This document shows, piece by piece, positions 36,571-51,400 of a DNA stretch of 64,000 bases. The position numbers were made by a program, and so were the translations under genes. Under the pieces are notes generated by a model. The model searched no databases. It was not told where the DNA came from and saw only the letters and a program-made list of their open reading frames with translations. Origin of the DNA: Tipula vernalis (taxonomy: Eukaryota; Arthropoda; Insecta; Diptera; Tipulidae). Positions within the stretch are counted from its first letter, which is position 1, and every line of letters begins with the position of its first letter. The stretch spans positions 103,827,930 to 103,891,929 of the forward strand of contig OY282560.1 in NCBI GenBank assembly GCA_958295665.1, read 5' to 3'.

Positions 36571-39010
36571 AGAAATCGGAGCACAATTGCAGATTTTGGA
36601 TTTTTACTGCTCTGAATCGGCTGATGTATAGTAAGGTGATTTTCAATGGAATCAAGGAACGTAAATACTCATTGGCCTCATAATTTACAGATCCTGAGGC
36701 CTAACATTAGAGGTATTAAGAACAGCAATCGGAGCACAATTGCAGATTTTGGATTTTTATAGCTCTAAATCGCCTGATCTATAGTAAGGTGATTTTCATC
36801 AAATCGAATTTTCTATGAAATGTACGGAAATAATTATGGAATCTAAATACGCGTTGGCACAGCAGTTATAGGTCTCGAGACCTGTCATTAAAGGTATCAA
36901 GAACAGAAATCGGAGCACAATTGCAGATTTTGGATTTTTACTGCTCTGAATCGGCTGATGTATAGTAAGGTGACTTTCAATGGAATCAAGGAACGTAAAT
37001 ACTCATTGGCCTCAAAATTTACAGATCCTGAGGCCTAACATTAGAGGTATTAAGAACAGCAATCGGAGCACAATTGCAGATTTTGGATTTTTATAGCTCT
37101 AAATCGCCTGATCTATAGTAAGGTGATTTTCATCAAATCGAATTTTCTATGAAATGTACGGAAATAACTATGGAATCTAAATACGCGTTGGCACAGCAGT
37201 TATAGGTCTCGAGACCTGTCATTAAAGGTATCAAGAACAGAAATCGGAGCACAATTGCAGATTTTGGATTTTTACTGCTCTGAATCGGCTGATGTATAGT
37301 AAGGTGATTTTCAATGGAATCAAGGAACGTAAATACTCATTGGCCTCATAATTTACAGATCCTGAGGCCTAACATTAGAGGTATTAAGAACAGCAATCGG
37401 AGCACAATTGCAGATTTTGGATTTTTATAGCTCTAAATCGCCTGATCTATAGTAAGGTGATTTTCATCAAATCGAATTTTCTATGAAATGTACGGAAATA
37501 ATTATGGAATCTAAATACGCGTTGGCACAGCAGTTATAGGTCTCGAGACCTGTCATTAAAGGTATCAAGAACAGAAATCGGAGCACAATTGCAGATTTTG
37601 GATTTTTACTGCTCTGAATCGGCTGATGTATAGTAAGGTGACTTTCAATGGAATCAAGGAACGTAAATACTCATTGGCCTCAAAATTTACAGATCCTGAG
37701 GCCTAACATTAGAGGTATTAAGAACAGCAATCGGAGCACAATTGCAGATTTTGGATTTTTATAGCTCTAAATCGCCTGATCTATAGTAAGGTGATATTCA
37801 TCAAATCGAATTTTCTATGAAATGTACGGAAATAATTATAGAATCTAAATACGCGTTGGCACAGCAGTTATAGGTCTCGAGACCTGTCATTAAAGGTATC
37901 AAGAACAGAAATCGGAGCACAATTGCAGATTTTGGATTTTTACTGCTCTGAATCGGCTGATGTATAGTAAGGTGATTTTCAATGGAATCAAGGAACGTAA
38001 ATACTCATTGGCCTCATAATTTACAGATCCTGAGGCCTAACATTAGAGGTATTAAGAACAGCAATCGGAGCACAATTGCAGATTTTGGATTTTTATAGCT
38101 CTAAATCGCCTGATCTATAGTAAGGTGATTTTCATCAAATCGAATTTTCTATGAAATGTACGGAAATAATTATGGAATCTAAATACGCGTTGGCACAGCA
38201 GTTATAGGTCTCGAGACCTGTCATTAAAGGTATCAAGAACAGAAATCGGAGCACAATTGCAGATTTTGGATTTTTACTGCTCTGAATCGGCTGATGTATA
38301 GTAAGGTGACTTTCAATGGAATCAAGGAACGTAAATACTCATTGGCCTCAAAATTTACAGATCCTGAGGCCTAACATTAGAGGTATTAAGAACAGCAATC
38401 GGAGCACAATTGCAGATTTTGGATTTTTATAGCTCTAAATCGCCTGATCTATAGTAAGGTGATTTTCATCAAATCGAATTTTCTATGAAATGTACGGAAA
38501 TAACTATGGAATCTAAATACGCGTTGGCACAGCAGTTATAGGTCTCGAGACCTGTCATTAAAGGTATCAAGAACAGAAATCGGAGCACAATTGCAGATTT
38601 TGGATTTTTACTGCTCTGAATCGGCTGATGTATAGTAAGGTGACTTTCAATGGAATCAAGGAACGTAAATACTCATTGGCCTCAAAATTTACAGATCCTG
38701 AGGCCTAACATTAGAGGTATTAAGAACAGCAATCGGAGCACAATTGCAGATTTTGGATTTTTATAGCTCTAAATCGCCTGATCTATAGTAAGGTGATTTT
38801 CATCAAATCGAATTTTCTATGAAATGTACGGAAATAATTATGGAATCTAAATACGCGTTGGCACAGCAGTTATAGGTCTCGAGACCTGTCATTAAAGGTA
38901 TCAAGAACAGAAATCGGAGCACAATTGCAGATTTTGGATTTTTACTGCTCTGAATCGGCTGATGTATAGTAAGGTGATTTTCAATGGAATCAAGGAACGT
39001 AAATACTCAT

Positions 39011-42000
39011 TGGCCTTATAATTTACAGATCCTGAGGCCTAACATTAGAGGTATTAAGAACAGCAATCGGAGCACAATTGCAGATTTTGGATTTTTATAG
39101 CTCTAAATCGCCTGATCTATAGTAAGGTGATTTTCATCAAATCGAATTTTCTATGAAATGTACGGAAATAACTATGGAATCTAAATACGCGTTGGCACAG
39201 CAGTTATAGGTCTCGAGACCTGTCATTAAAGGTATCAAGAACAGAAATCGGAGCACAATTGCAGATTTTGGATTTTTACTGCTCTGAATCGGCTGATGTA
39301 TAGTAAGGTGACTTTCAATGGAATCAAGGAACGTAAATACTCATTGGCCTCAAAATTTACAGATCCTGAGGCCTAACATTAGAGGTATTAAGAACAGCAA
39401 TCGGAGCACAATTGCAGATTTTGGATTTTTATAGCTCTAAATCGCCTGATCTATAGTAAGGTGATTTTCATCAAATCGAATTTTCTATGAAATGTACGGA
39501 AATAACTATGGAATCTAAATACGCGTTGGCACAGCAGTTATAGGTCTCGAGACCTGTCATTAAAGGTATCAAGAACAGAAATCGGAGCACAATTGCAGAT
39601 TTTGGATTTTTACTGCTCTGAATCGGCTGATGTATAGTAAGGTGACTTTCAATGGAATCAAGGAACGTAAATACTCATTGGCCTCAAAATTTACAGATCC
39701 TGAGGCCTAACATTAGAGGTATTAAGAACAGCAATCGGAGCACAATTGCAGATTTTGGATTTTTATAGCTCTAAATCGCCTGATCTATAGTAAGGTGATT
39801 TTCATCAAATCGAATTTTCTATGAAATGTACGGAAATAACTATGGAATCTAAATACGCGTTGGCACAGCAGTTATAGGTCTCGAGACCTGTCATTAAAGG
39901 TATCAAGAACAGAAATCGGAGCACAATTGCAGATTTTGGATTTTTACTGCTCTGAATCGGCTGATGTATAGTAAGGTGACTTTCAATGGAATCAAGGAAC
40001 GTAAATACTCATTGGCCTCAAAATTTACAGATCCTGAGGCCTAACATTAGAGGTATTAAGAACAGCAATCGGAGCACAATTGCAGATTTTGGATTTTTAT
40101 AGCTCTAAATCGCCTGATCTATAGTAAGGTGATTTTCATCAAATCGAATTTTCTATGAAATGTACGGAAATAACTATGGAATCTAAATACGCGTTGGCAC
40201 AGCAGTTATAGGTCTCGAGACCTGTCATTAAAGGTATCAAGAACAGAAATCGGAGCACAATTGCAGATTTTGGATTTTTACTGCTCTGAATCGGCTGATG
40301 TATAGTAAGGTGACTTTCAATGGAATCAAGGAACGTAAATACTCATTGGCCTCAAAATTTACAGATCCTGAGGCCTAACATTAGAGGTATTAAGAACAGC
40401 AATCGGAGCACAATTGCAGATTTTGGATTTTTATAGCTCTAAATCGCCTGATCTATAGTAAGGTGATTTTCATCAAATCGAATTTTCTATGAAATGTACG
40501 GAAATAACTATGGAATCTAAATACGCGTTGGCACAGCAGTTATAGGTCTCGAGACCTGTCATTAAAGGTATCAAGAACAGAAATCGGAGCACAATTGCAG
40601 ATTTTGGATTTTTACTGCTCTGAATCGGCTGATGTATAGTAAGGTGACTTTCAATGGAATCAAGGAACGTAAATACTCATTGGCCTCAAAATTTACAGAT
40701 CCTGAGGCCTAACATTAGAGGTATTAAGAACAGCAATCGGAGCACAATTGCAGATTTTGGATTTTTATAGCTCTAAATCGCCTGATCTATAGTAAGGTGA
40801 TTTTCATCAAATCGAATTTTCTATGAAATGTACGGAAATAACTATGGAATCTAAATACGCGTTGGCACAGCAGTTATAGGTCTCGAGACCTGTCATTAAA
40901 GGTATCAAGAACAGAAATCGGAGCACAATTGCAGATTTTGGATTTTTACTGCTCTGAATCGGCTGATGTATAGTAAGGTGACTTTCAATGGAATCAAGGA
41001 ACGTAAATACTCATTGGCCTCAAAATTTACAGATCCTGAGGCCTAACATTAGAGGTATTAAGAACAGCAATCGGAGCACAATTGCAGATTTTGGATTTTT
41101 ATAGCTCTAAATCGCCTGATCTATAGTAAGGTGATTTTCATCAAATCGAATTTTCTATGAAATGTACGGAAATAACTAAGGAATCTAAATACGCGTTGGC
41201 ACAGCAGTTATAGGTCTCGAGACCTGTCATTAAAGGTATCAAGAACAGAAATCGGAGCACAATTGCAGATTTTGGATTTTTACTGCTCTGAATCGGCTGA
41301 TGTATAGTAAGGTGACTTTCAATGGAATCAAGGAACGTAAATACTCATTGGCCTCAAAATTTACAGATCCTGAGGCCTAACATTAGAGGTATTAAGAACA
41401 GCAATCGGAGCACAATTGCAGATTTTGGATTTTTATAGCTCTAAATCGCCTGATCTATAGTAAGGTGATTTTCATCAAATCGAATTTTCTATGAAATGTA
41501 CGGAAATAACTATGGAATCTAAATACGCGTTGGCACAGCAGTTATAGGTCTCGAGACCTGTCATTAAAGGTATCAAGAACAGAAATCGGAGCACAATTGT
41601 TGGATTTTTACTGCTCTGAATCGGCTGATGTATAGTAAGGTGACTTTCAATGGAATCAAGGAACGTAAATACTCATTGGCCTCAAAATTTACAGATCCTG
41701 AGGCCTAACATTAGAGGTATTAAGAACAGCAATCGGAGCACAATTGCAGATTTTGGATTTTTATAGCTCTAAATCGCCTGATCTATAGTAAGGTGATTTT
41801 CATCAAATCGAATTTTCTATGAAATGTACGGAAATAATTATGGAATCTAAATACGCGTTGGCACAGCAGTTATAGGTCTCGAGACCTGTCATTAAAGGTA
41901 TCAAGAACAGAAATCGGAGCACAATTGCAGATTTTGGATTTTTACTGCTCTGAATCGGCTGATGTATAGTAAGGTGATTTTCAATGGAATCAAGGAACGT

Positions 42001-42020
42001 AAATACTCATTGGCCTTATA
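39011..42020. repeat. 3.0-kb block duplication and a run of one subtype
   Basis: TGGCCTTATAATT at 39,011 recurs at 42,011. The distance of 3,000 bp is nine dimers minus a 6-bp deletion in an A monomer at about 41,600. The interval 39.1-41.5 kb is eight consecutive dimers of the same subtype (AATAACTATGG in B with C-type A; one copy reads AACTAAGG). It looks like a recent local expansion. Confidence 0.75.
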
Positions 42021-45000
42021 ATTTACAGATCCTGAGGCCTAACATTAGAGGTATTAAGAACAGCAATCGGAGCACAATTGCAGATTTTGGATTTTTATAG
42101 CTCTAAATCGCCTGATCTATAGTAAGGTGATTTTCATCAAATCGAATTTTCTATGAAATGTACGGAAATAATTATGGAATCTAAATACGCGTTGGCACAG
42201 CAGTTATAGGTCTCGAGACCTGTCATTAAAGGTATCAAGAACAGAAATCGGAGCACAATTGCAGATTTTGGATTTTTACTGCTCTGAATCGGCTGATGTA
42301 TAGTAAGGTGACTTTCAATGGAATCAAGGAACGTAAATACTCATTGGCCTCAAAATTTACAGATCCTGAGGCCTAACATTAGAGGTATTAAGAACAGCAA
42401 TCGGAGCACAATTGCAGATTTTGGATTTTTATAGCTCTAAATCGCCTGATCTATAGTAATGTGATTTTCATCAAATCGAATTTTCTATGAAATGTACGGA
42501 AATAATTATGGAATCTAAATACGCGTTGGCACAGCAGTTATAGGTCTCGAGACCTGTCATTAAAGGTATCAAGAACAGAAATCGGAGCACAATTGCAGAT
42601 TTTGGATTTTTACTGCTCTGAATCGGCTGATGTATAGTAAGGTGACTTTCAATGGAATCAAGGAACGTAAATACTCATTGGCCTCAAAATTTACAGATCC
42701 TGAGGCCTAACATTAGAGGTATTAAGAACAGCAATCGGAGCACAATTGCAGATTTTGGATTTTTATAGCTCTAAATCGCCTGATCTATAGTAAGGTGATT
42801 TTCATCAAATCGAATTTTCTATGAAATGTACGGAAATAACTATGGAATCTAAATACGCGTTGGCACAGCAGTTATAGGTCTCGAGACCTGTCATTAAAGG
42901 TATCAAGAACAGAAATCGGAGCACAATTGCAGATTTTGGATTTTTACTGCTCTGAATCGGCTGATGTATAGTAAGGTGACTTTCAATGGAATCAAGGAAC
43001 GTAAATACTCATTGGCCTCAAAATTTACAGATCCTGAGGCCTAACATTAGAGGTATTAAGAACAGCAATCGGAGCACAATTGCAGATTTTGGATTTTTAT
43101 AGCTCTAAATCGCCTGATCTATAGTAAGGTGATTTTCATCAAATCGAATTTTCTATGAAATGTACGGAAATAATTATGGAATCTAAATACGCGTTGGCAC
43201 AGCAGTTATAGGTCTCGAGACCTGTCATTAAAGGTATCAAGAACAGAAATCGGAGCACAATTGCAGATTTTGGATTTTTACTGCTCTGAATCGGCTGATG
43301 TATAGTAAGGTGATTTTCAATGGAATCAAGGAACGTAAATACTCATTGGCCTTATAATTTACAGATCCTGAGGCCTAACATTAGAGGTATTAAGAACAGC
43401 AATCGGAGCACAATTGCAGATTTTGGATTTTTATAGCTCTAAATCGCCTGATCTATAGTAAGGTGATTTTCATCAAATCGAATTTTCTATGAAATGTACG
43501 GAAATAATTATGGAATCTAAATACGCGTTGGCACAGCAGTTATAGGTCTCGAGACCTGTCATTAAAGGTATCAAGAACAGAAATCGGAGCACAATTGCAG
43601 ATTTTGGATTTGTACTGCTCTGAATCGGCTGATGTATAGTAAGGTGACTTTCAATGGAATCAAGGAACGTAAATACTCATTGGCCTCAAAATTTACAGAT
43701 CCTGAGGCCTAACATTAGAGGTATTAAGAACAGCAATCGGAGCACAATTGCAGATTTTGGATTTTTATAGCTCTAAATCGCCTGATCTATAGTAAGGTGA
43801 TTTTCATCAAATCGAATTTTCTATGAAATGTACGGAAATAACTATGGAATCTAAATACGCGTTGGCACAGCAGTTATAGGTCTCGAGACCTGTCATTAAA
43901 GGTATCAAGAACAGAAATCGGAGCACAATTGCAGATTTTGGATTTTTACTGCTCTGAATCGGCTGATGTATAGTAAGGTGACTTTCAATGGAATCAAGGA
44001 ACGTAAATACTCATTGGCCTCAAAATTTACAGATCCTGAGGCCTAACATTAGAGGTATTAAGAACAGCAATCGGAGCACAATTGCAGATTTTGGATTTTT
44101 ATAGCTCTAAATCGCCTGATCTATAGTAAGGTGATTTTCATCAAATCGAATTTTCTATGAAATGTACGGAAATAACTATGGAATCTAAATACGCGTTGGC
44201 ACAGCAGTTATAGGTCTCGAGACCTGTCATTAAAGGTATCAAGAACAGAAATCGGAGCACAATTGCAGATTTTGGATTTTTACTGCTCTGAATCGGCTGA
44301 TGTATAGTAAGGTGACTTTCAATGGAATCAAGGAACGTAAATACTCATTGGCCTCAAAATTTACAGATCCTGAGGCCTAACATTAGAGGTATTAAGAACA
44401 GCAATCGGAGCACAATTGCAGATTTTGGATTTTTATAGCTCTAAATCGCCTGATCTATAGTAAGGTGATTTTCATCAAATCGAATTTTCTATGAAATGTA
44501 CGGAAATAACTATGGAATCTAAATACGCGTTGGCACAGCAGTTATAGGTCTCGAGACCTGTCATTAAAGGTATCAAGAACAGAAATCGGAGCACAATTGC
44601 AGATTTTGGATTTTTACTGCTCTGAATCGGCTGATGTATAGTAAGGTGACTTTCAATGGAATCAAGGAACGTAAATACTCATTGGCCTCAAAATTTACAG
44701 ATCCTGAGGCCTAACATTAGAGGTATTAAGAACAGCAATCGGAGCACAATTGCAGATTTTGGATTTTTATAGCTCTAAATCGCCTGATCTATAGTAAGGT
44801 GATTTTCATCAAATCGAATTTTCTATGAAATGTACGGAAATAATTATGGAATCTAAATACGCGTTGGCACAGCAGTTATAGGTCTCGAGACCTGTCATTA
44901 AAGGTATCAAGAACAGAAATCGGAGCACAATTGCAGATTTTGGATTTTTACTGCTCTGAATCGGCTGATGTATAGTAAGGTGATTTTCAATGGAATCAAG

Positions 45001-45460
45001 GAACGTAAATACTCATTGGCCTTATAATTTACAGATCCTGAGGCCTAACATTAGAGGTATTAAGAACAGCAATCGGAGCACAATTGCAGATTTTGGATTT
45101 TTATAGCTCTAAATCGCCTGATCTATAGTAAGGTGATTTTCATCAAATCGAATTTTCTATGAAATGTACGGAAATAATTATGGAATCTAAATACGCGTTG
45201 GCACAGCAGTTATAGGTCTCGAGACCTGTCATTAAAGGTATCAAGAACAGAAATCGGAGCACAATTGCAGATTTTGGATTTTTACTGCTCTGAATCGGCT
45301 GATGTATAGTAAGGTGACTTTCAATGGAATCAAGGAACGTAAATACTCATTGGCCTCAAAATTTACAGATCCTGAGGCCTAACATTAGAGGTATTAAGAA
45401 CAGCAATCGGAGCACAATTGCAGATTTTGGATTTTTATAGCTCTAAATCGCCTGATCTAT

Positions 45461-48400
45461 AGTAATGTGATTTTCATCAAATCGAATTTTCTATGAAATG
45501 TACGGAAATAATTATGGAATCTAAATACGCGTTGGCACAGCAGTTATAGGTCTCGAGACCTGTCATTAAAGGTATCAAGAACAGAAATCGGAGCACAATT
45601 GCATATTTTGGATTTTTACTGCTCTGAATCGGCTGATGTATAGTAAGGTGATTTTCAATGGAATCAAGGAACGTAAATACTCATTGGCCTCATAATTTAC
45701 AGATCCTGAGGCCTAACATTAGAGGTATTAAGAACAGCAATCGGAGCACAATTGCAGATTTTGGATTTTTATAGCTCTAAATCGCCTGATCTATAGTAAT
45801 GTGATTTTCATCAAATCGAATTTTCTATGAAATGTACGGAAATAATTATGGAATCTAAATACGCGTTGGCACAGCAGTTATAGGTCTCGAGACCTGTCAT
45901 TAAAGGTATCAAGAACAGAAATCGGAGCACAATTGCAGATTTTGGATTTTTACTGCTCTGAATCGGCTGATGTATAGTAAGGTGATTTTCAATGGAATCA
46001 AGGAACGTAAATACTCATTGGCCTCATAATTTACAGATCCTGAGGCCTAACATTAGAGGTATTAAGAACCGCAATCGGAGCACAATTGCAGATTTTGGAT
46101 TTTTATAGCTCTAAATCGCCTGATCTATAGTAAGGTGATTTTCATCAAATCGAATTTTCTATGAAATGTACGGAAATAATTATGGAATCTAAATACGCGT
46201 TGGCACAGCAGTTATAGGTCTCGAGACCTGTCATTAAAGGTATCAAGAACAGAAATCGGAGCACAATTGCAGATTTTGGATTTTTACTGCTCTGAATCGG
46301 CTGATGTATAGTAAGGTGACTTTCAATGGAATCAAGGAACGTAAATACTCATTGGCCTCAAAATTTACAGATCCTGAGGCCTAACATTAGAGGTATTAAG
46401 AACAGCAATCGGAGCACAATTGCAGATTTTGGATTTTTATAGCTCTAAATCGCCTGATCTATAGTAAGGTGATTTTCATCAAATCGAATTTTCTATGAAA
46501 TGTACGGAAATAACTATGGAATCTAAATACGCGTTGGCACAGCAGTTATAGGTCTCGAGACCTGTCATTAAAGGTATCAAGAACAGAAATCGGAGCACAA
46601 TTGCAGATTTTGGATTTTTACTGCTCTGAATCGGCTGATGTATAGTAAGGTGATTTTCAATGGAATCAAGGAACGTAAATACTCATTGGCCTCATAATTT
46701 ACAGATCCTGAGGCCTAACATTAGAGGTATTAAGAACAGCAATCGGAGCACAATTGCAGATTTTGGATTTTTATAGCTCTAAATCGCCTGATCTATAGTA
46801 AGGTGATTTTCATCAAATCGAATTTTCTATGAAATGTACGGAAATAATTATGGAATCTAAATACGCGTTGGCACATCAGTTATAGGTCTCGAGACCTGTC
46901 ATTAAAGGTATCAAGAACAGAAATCGGAGCACAATTGCAGATTTTGGATTTTTACTGCTCTGAATCGGCTGATGTATAGTAAGGTGACTTTCAATGGAAT
47001 CAAGGAACGTAAATACTCATTGGCCTCAAAATTTACAGATTCTGAGGCCTAACATTAGAGGTATTAAGAACAGCAATCGGAGCACAATTGCAGATTTTGG
47101 ATTTTTATAGCTCTAAATCGCCTGATCTATAGTAAGGTGATTTTCATCAAATCGAATTTTCTATGAAATGTACGGAAATAACTATGGAATCTAAATACGC
47201 GTTGGCACAGCAGTTATAGGTCTCGAGACCTGTCATTAAAGGTATCAAGAACAGAAATCGGAGCACAATTGCAGATTTTGGATTTTTACTGCTCTGAATC
47301 GGCTGATGTATAGTAAGGTGACTTTCAATGGAATCAAGGAACGTAAATACTCATTGGCCTCAAAATTTACAGATCCTGAGGCCTAACATTAGAGGTATTA
47401 AGAACAGCAATCGGAGCACAATTGCAGATTTTGGATTTTTATAGCTCTAAATCGCCTGATCTATAGTAAGGTGATTTTCATCAAATCGAATTTTCTATGA
47501 AATGTACGGAAATAATTATGGAATCTAAATACGCGTTGGCACAGCAGTTATAGGTCTCGAGACCTGTCATTAAAGGTATCAAGAACAGAAATCGGAGCAC
47601 AATTGCAGATTTTGGATTTTTACTGCTCTGAATCGGCTGATGTATAGTAAGGTGATTTTCAATGGAATCAAGGAACGTAAATACTCATTGGCCTCATAAT
47701 TTACAGATCCTGAGGCCTAACATTAGAGGTATTAAGAACAGCAATCGGAGCACAATTGCAGATTTTGGATTTTTATAGCTCTAAATCGCCTGATCTATAG
47801 TAAGGTGATTTTCATCAAATCGAATTTTCTATGAAATGTACGGAAATAATTATGGAATCTAAATACGCGTTGGCACAGCAGTTATAGGTCTCGAGACCTG
47901 TCATTAAAGGTATCAAGAACAGAAATCGGAGCACAATTGCAGATTTTGGATTTTTACTGCTCTGAATCGGCTGATGTATAGTAAGGTGACTTTCAATGGA
48001 ATCAAGGAACGTAAATACTCATTGGCCTCAAAATTTACAGATCCTGAGGCCTAACATTAGAGGTATTAAGAACAGCAATCGGAGCACAATTGCAGATTTT
48101 GGATTTTTATAGCTCTAAATCGCCTGATCTATAGTAAGGTGATTTTCATCAAATCGAATTTTCTATGAAATGTACGGAAATAATTATGGAATCTAAATAC
48201 GCGTTGGCACAGCAGTTATAGGTCTCGAGACCTGTCATTAAAGGTATCAAGAACAGAAATCGGAGCACAATTGCAGATTTTGGATTTTTACTGCTCTGAA
48301 TCGGCTGATGTATAGTAAGGTGACTTTCAATGGAATCAAGGAACGTAAATACTCATTGGCCTCAAAATTTACAGATCCTGAGGCCTAACATTAGAGGTAT

Positions 48401-51400
48401 TAAGAACAGCAATCGGAGCACAATTGCAGATTTTGGATTTTTATAGCTCTAAATCGCCTGATCTATAGTAAGGTGATTTTCATCAAATCGAATTTTCTAT
48501 GAAATGTACGGAAATAACTATGGAATCTAAATACGCGTTGGCACAGCAGTTATAGGTCTCGAGACCTGTCATTAAAGGTATCAAGAACAGAAATCGGAGC
48601 ACAATTGCAGATTTTGGATTTTTACTGCTCTGAATCGGCTGATGTATAGTAAGGTGACTTTCAATGGAATCAAGGAACGTAAATACTCATTGGCCTCAAA
48701 ATTTACAGATCCTGAGGCCTAACATTAGAGGTATTAAGAACAGCAATCGGAGCACAATTGCAGATTTTGGATTTTTATAGCTCTAAATCGCCTGATCTAT
48801 AGTAAGGTGATTTTCATCAAATCGAATTTTCTATGAAATGTACGGAAATAACTATGGAATCTAAATACGCGTTGGCACAGCAGTTATAGGTCTCGAGACC
48901 TGTCATTAAAGGTATCAAGAACAGAAATCGGAGCACAATTGCAGATTTTGGATTTTTACTGCTCTGAATCGGCTGATGTATAGTAAGGTGACTTTCAATG
49001 GAATCAAGGAACGTAAATACTCATTGGCCTCAAAATTTACAGATCCTGAGGCCTAACATTAGAGGTATTAAGAACAGCAATCGGAGCACAATTGCAGATT
49101 TTGGATTTTTATAGCTCTAAATCGCCTGATCTATAGTAAGGTGATTTTCATCAAATCGAATTTTCTATGAAATGTACGGAAATAACTATGGAATCTAAAT
49201 ACGCGTTGGCACAGCAGTTATAGGTCTCGAGACCTGTCATTAAAGGTATCAAGAACAGAAATCGGAGCACAATTGCAGATTTTGGATTTTTACTGCTCTG
49301 AATCGGCTGATGTATAGTAAGGTGATTTTCAATGGAATCAAGGAACGTAAATACTCATTGGCCTTATAATTTACAGATCCTGAGGCCTAACATTAGAGGT
49401 ATTAAGAACAGCAATCGGAGCACAATTGCAGATTTTGGATTTTTATAGCTCTAAATCGCCTGATCTATAGTAAGGTGATTTTCATCAAATCGAATTTTCT
49501 ATGAAATGTACGGAAATAATTATGGAATCTAAATACGCGTTGGCACAGCAGTTATAGGTCTCGAGACCTGTCATTAAAGGTATCAAGAACAGAAATCGGA
49601 GCACAATTGCAGATTTTGGATTTTTACTGCTCTGAATCGGCTGATGTATAGTAAGGTGACTTTCAATGGAATCAAGGAACGTAAATACTCATTGGCCTCA
49701 AAATTTACAGATCCTGAGGCCTAACATTAGAGGTATTAAGAACAGCAATCGGAGCACAATTGCAGATTTTGGATTTTTATAGCTCTAAATCGCCTGATCT
49801 ATAGTAATGTGATTTTCATCAAATCGAATTTTCTATGAAATGTACGGAAATAATTATGGAATCTAAATACGCGTTGGCACAGCAGTTATAGGTCTCGAGA
49901 CCTGTCATTAAAGGTATCAAGAACAGAAATCGGAGCACAATTGCAGATTTTGGATTTTTACTGCTCTGAATCGGCTGATGTATAGTAAGGTGACTTTCAA
50001 TGGAATCAAGGAACGTAAATACTCATTGGCCTCAAAATTTACAGATCCTGAGGCCTAACATTAGAGGTATTAAGAACAGCAATCGGAGCACAATTGCAGA
50101 TTTTGGATTTTTATAGCTCTAAATCGCCTGATCTATAGTAAGGTGATTTTCATCAAATCGAATTTTCTATGAAATGTACGGAAATAACTATGGAATCTAA
50201 ATACGCGTTGGCACAGCAGTTATAGGTCTCGAGACCTGTCATTAAAGGTATCAAGAACAGAAATCGGAGCACAATTGCAGATTTTGGATTTTTACTGCTC
50301 TGAATCGGCTGATGTATAGTAAGGTGACTTTCAATGGAATCAAGGAACGTAAATACTCATTGGCCTCAAAATTTACAGATCCTGAGGCCTAACATTAGAG
50401 GTATTAAGAACAGCAATCGGAGCACAATTGCAGATTTTGGATTTTTATAGCTCTAAATCGCCTGATCTATAGTAAGGTGATTTTCATCAAATCGAATTTT
50501 CTATGAAATGTACGGAAATAACTATGGAATCTAAATACGCGTTGGCACAGCAGTTATAGGTCTCGAGACCTGTCATTAAAGGTATCAAGAACAGAAATCG
50601 GAGCACAATTGCAGATTTTGGATTTTTACTGCTCTGAATCGGCTGATGTATAGTAAGGTGACTTTCAATGGAATCAAGGAACGTAAATACTCATTGGCCT
50701 CAAAATTTACAGATCCTGAGGCCTAACATTAGAGGTATTAAGAACAGCAATCGGAGCACAATTGCAGATTTTGGATTTTTATAGCTCTAAATCGCCTGAT
50801 CTATAGTAAGGTGATTTTCATCAAATCGAATTTTCTATGAAATGTACGGAAATAACTATGGAATCTAAATACGCGTTGGCACAGCAGTTATAGGTCTCGA
50901 GACCTGTCATTAAAGGTATCAAGAACAGAAATCGGAGCACAATTGCAGATTTTGGATTTTTACTGCTCTGAATCGGCTGATGTATAGTAAGGTGACTTTC
51001 AATGGAATCAAGGAACGTAAATACTCATTGGCCTCAAAATTTACAGATCCTGAGGCCTAACATTAGAGGTATTAAGAACAGCAATCGGAGCACAATTGCA
51101 GATTTTGGATTTTTATAGCTCTAAATCGCCTGATCTATAGTAAGGTGATTTTCATCAAATCGAATTTTCTATGAAATGTACGGAAATAATTATGGAATCT
51201 AAATACGCGTTGGCACAGCAGTTATAGGTCTCGAGACCTGTCATTAAAGGTATCAAGAACAGAAATCGGAGCACAATTGCAGATTTTGGATTTTTACTGC
51301 TCTGAATCGGCTGATGTATAGTAAGGTGATTTTCAATGGAATCAAGGAACGTAAATACTCATTAGCCTTATAATTTACAGATCCTGAGGCCTAACATTAG

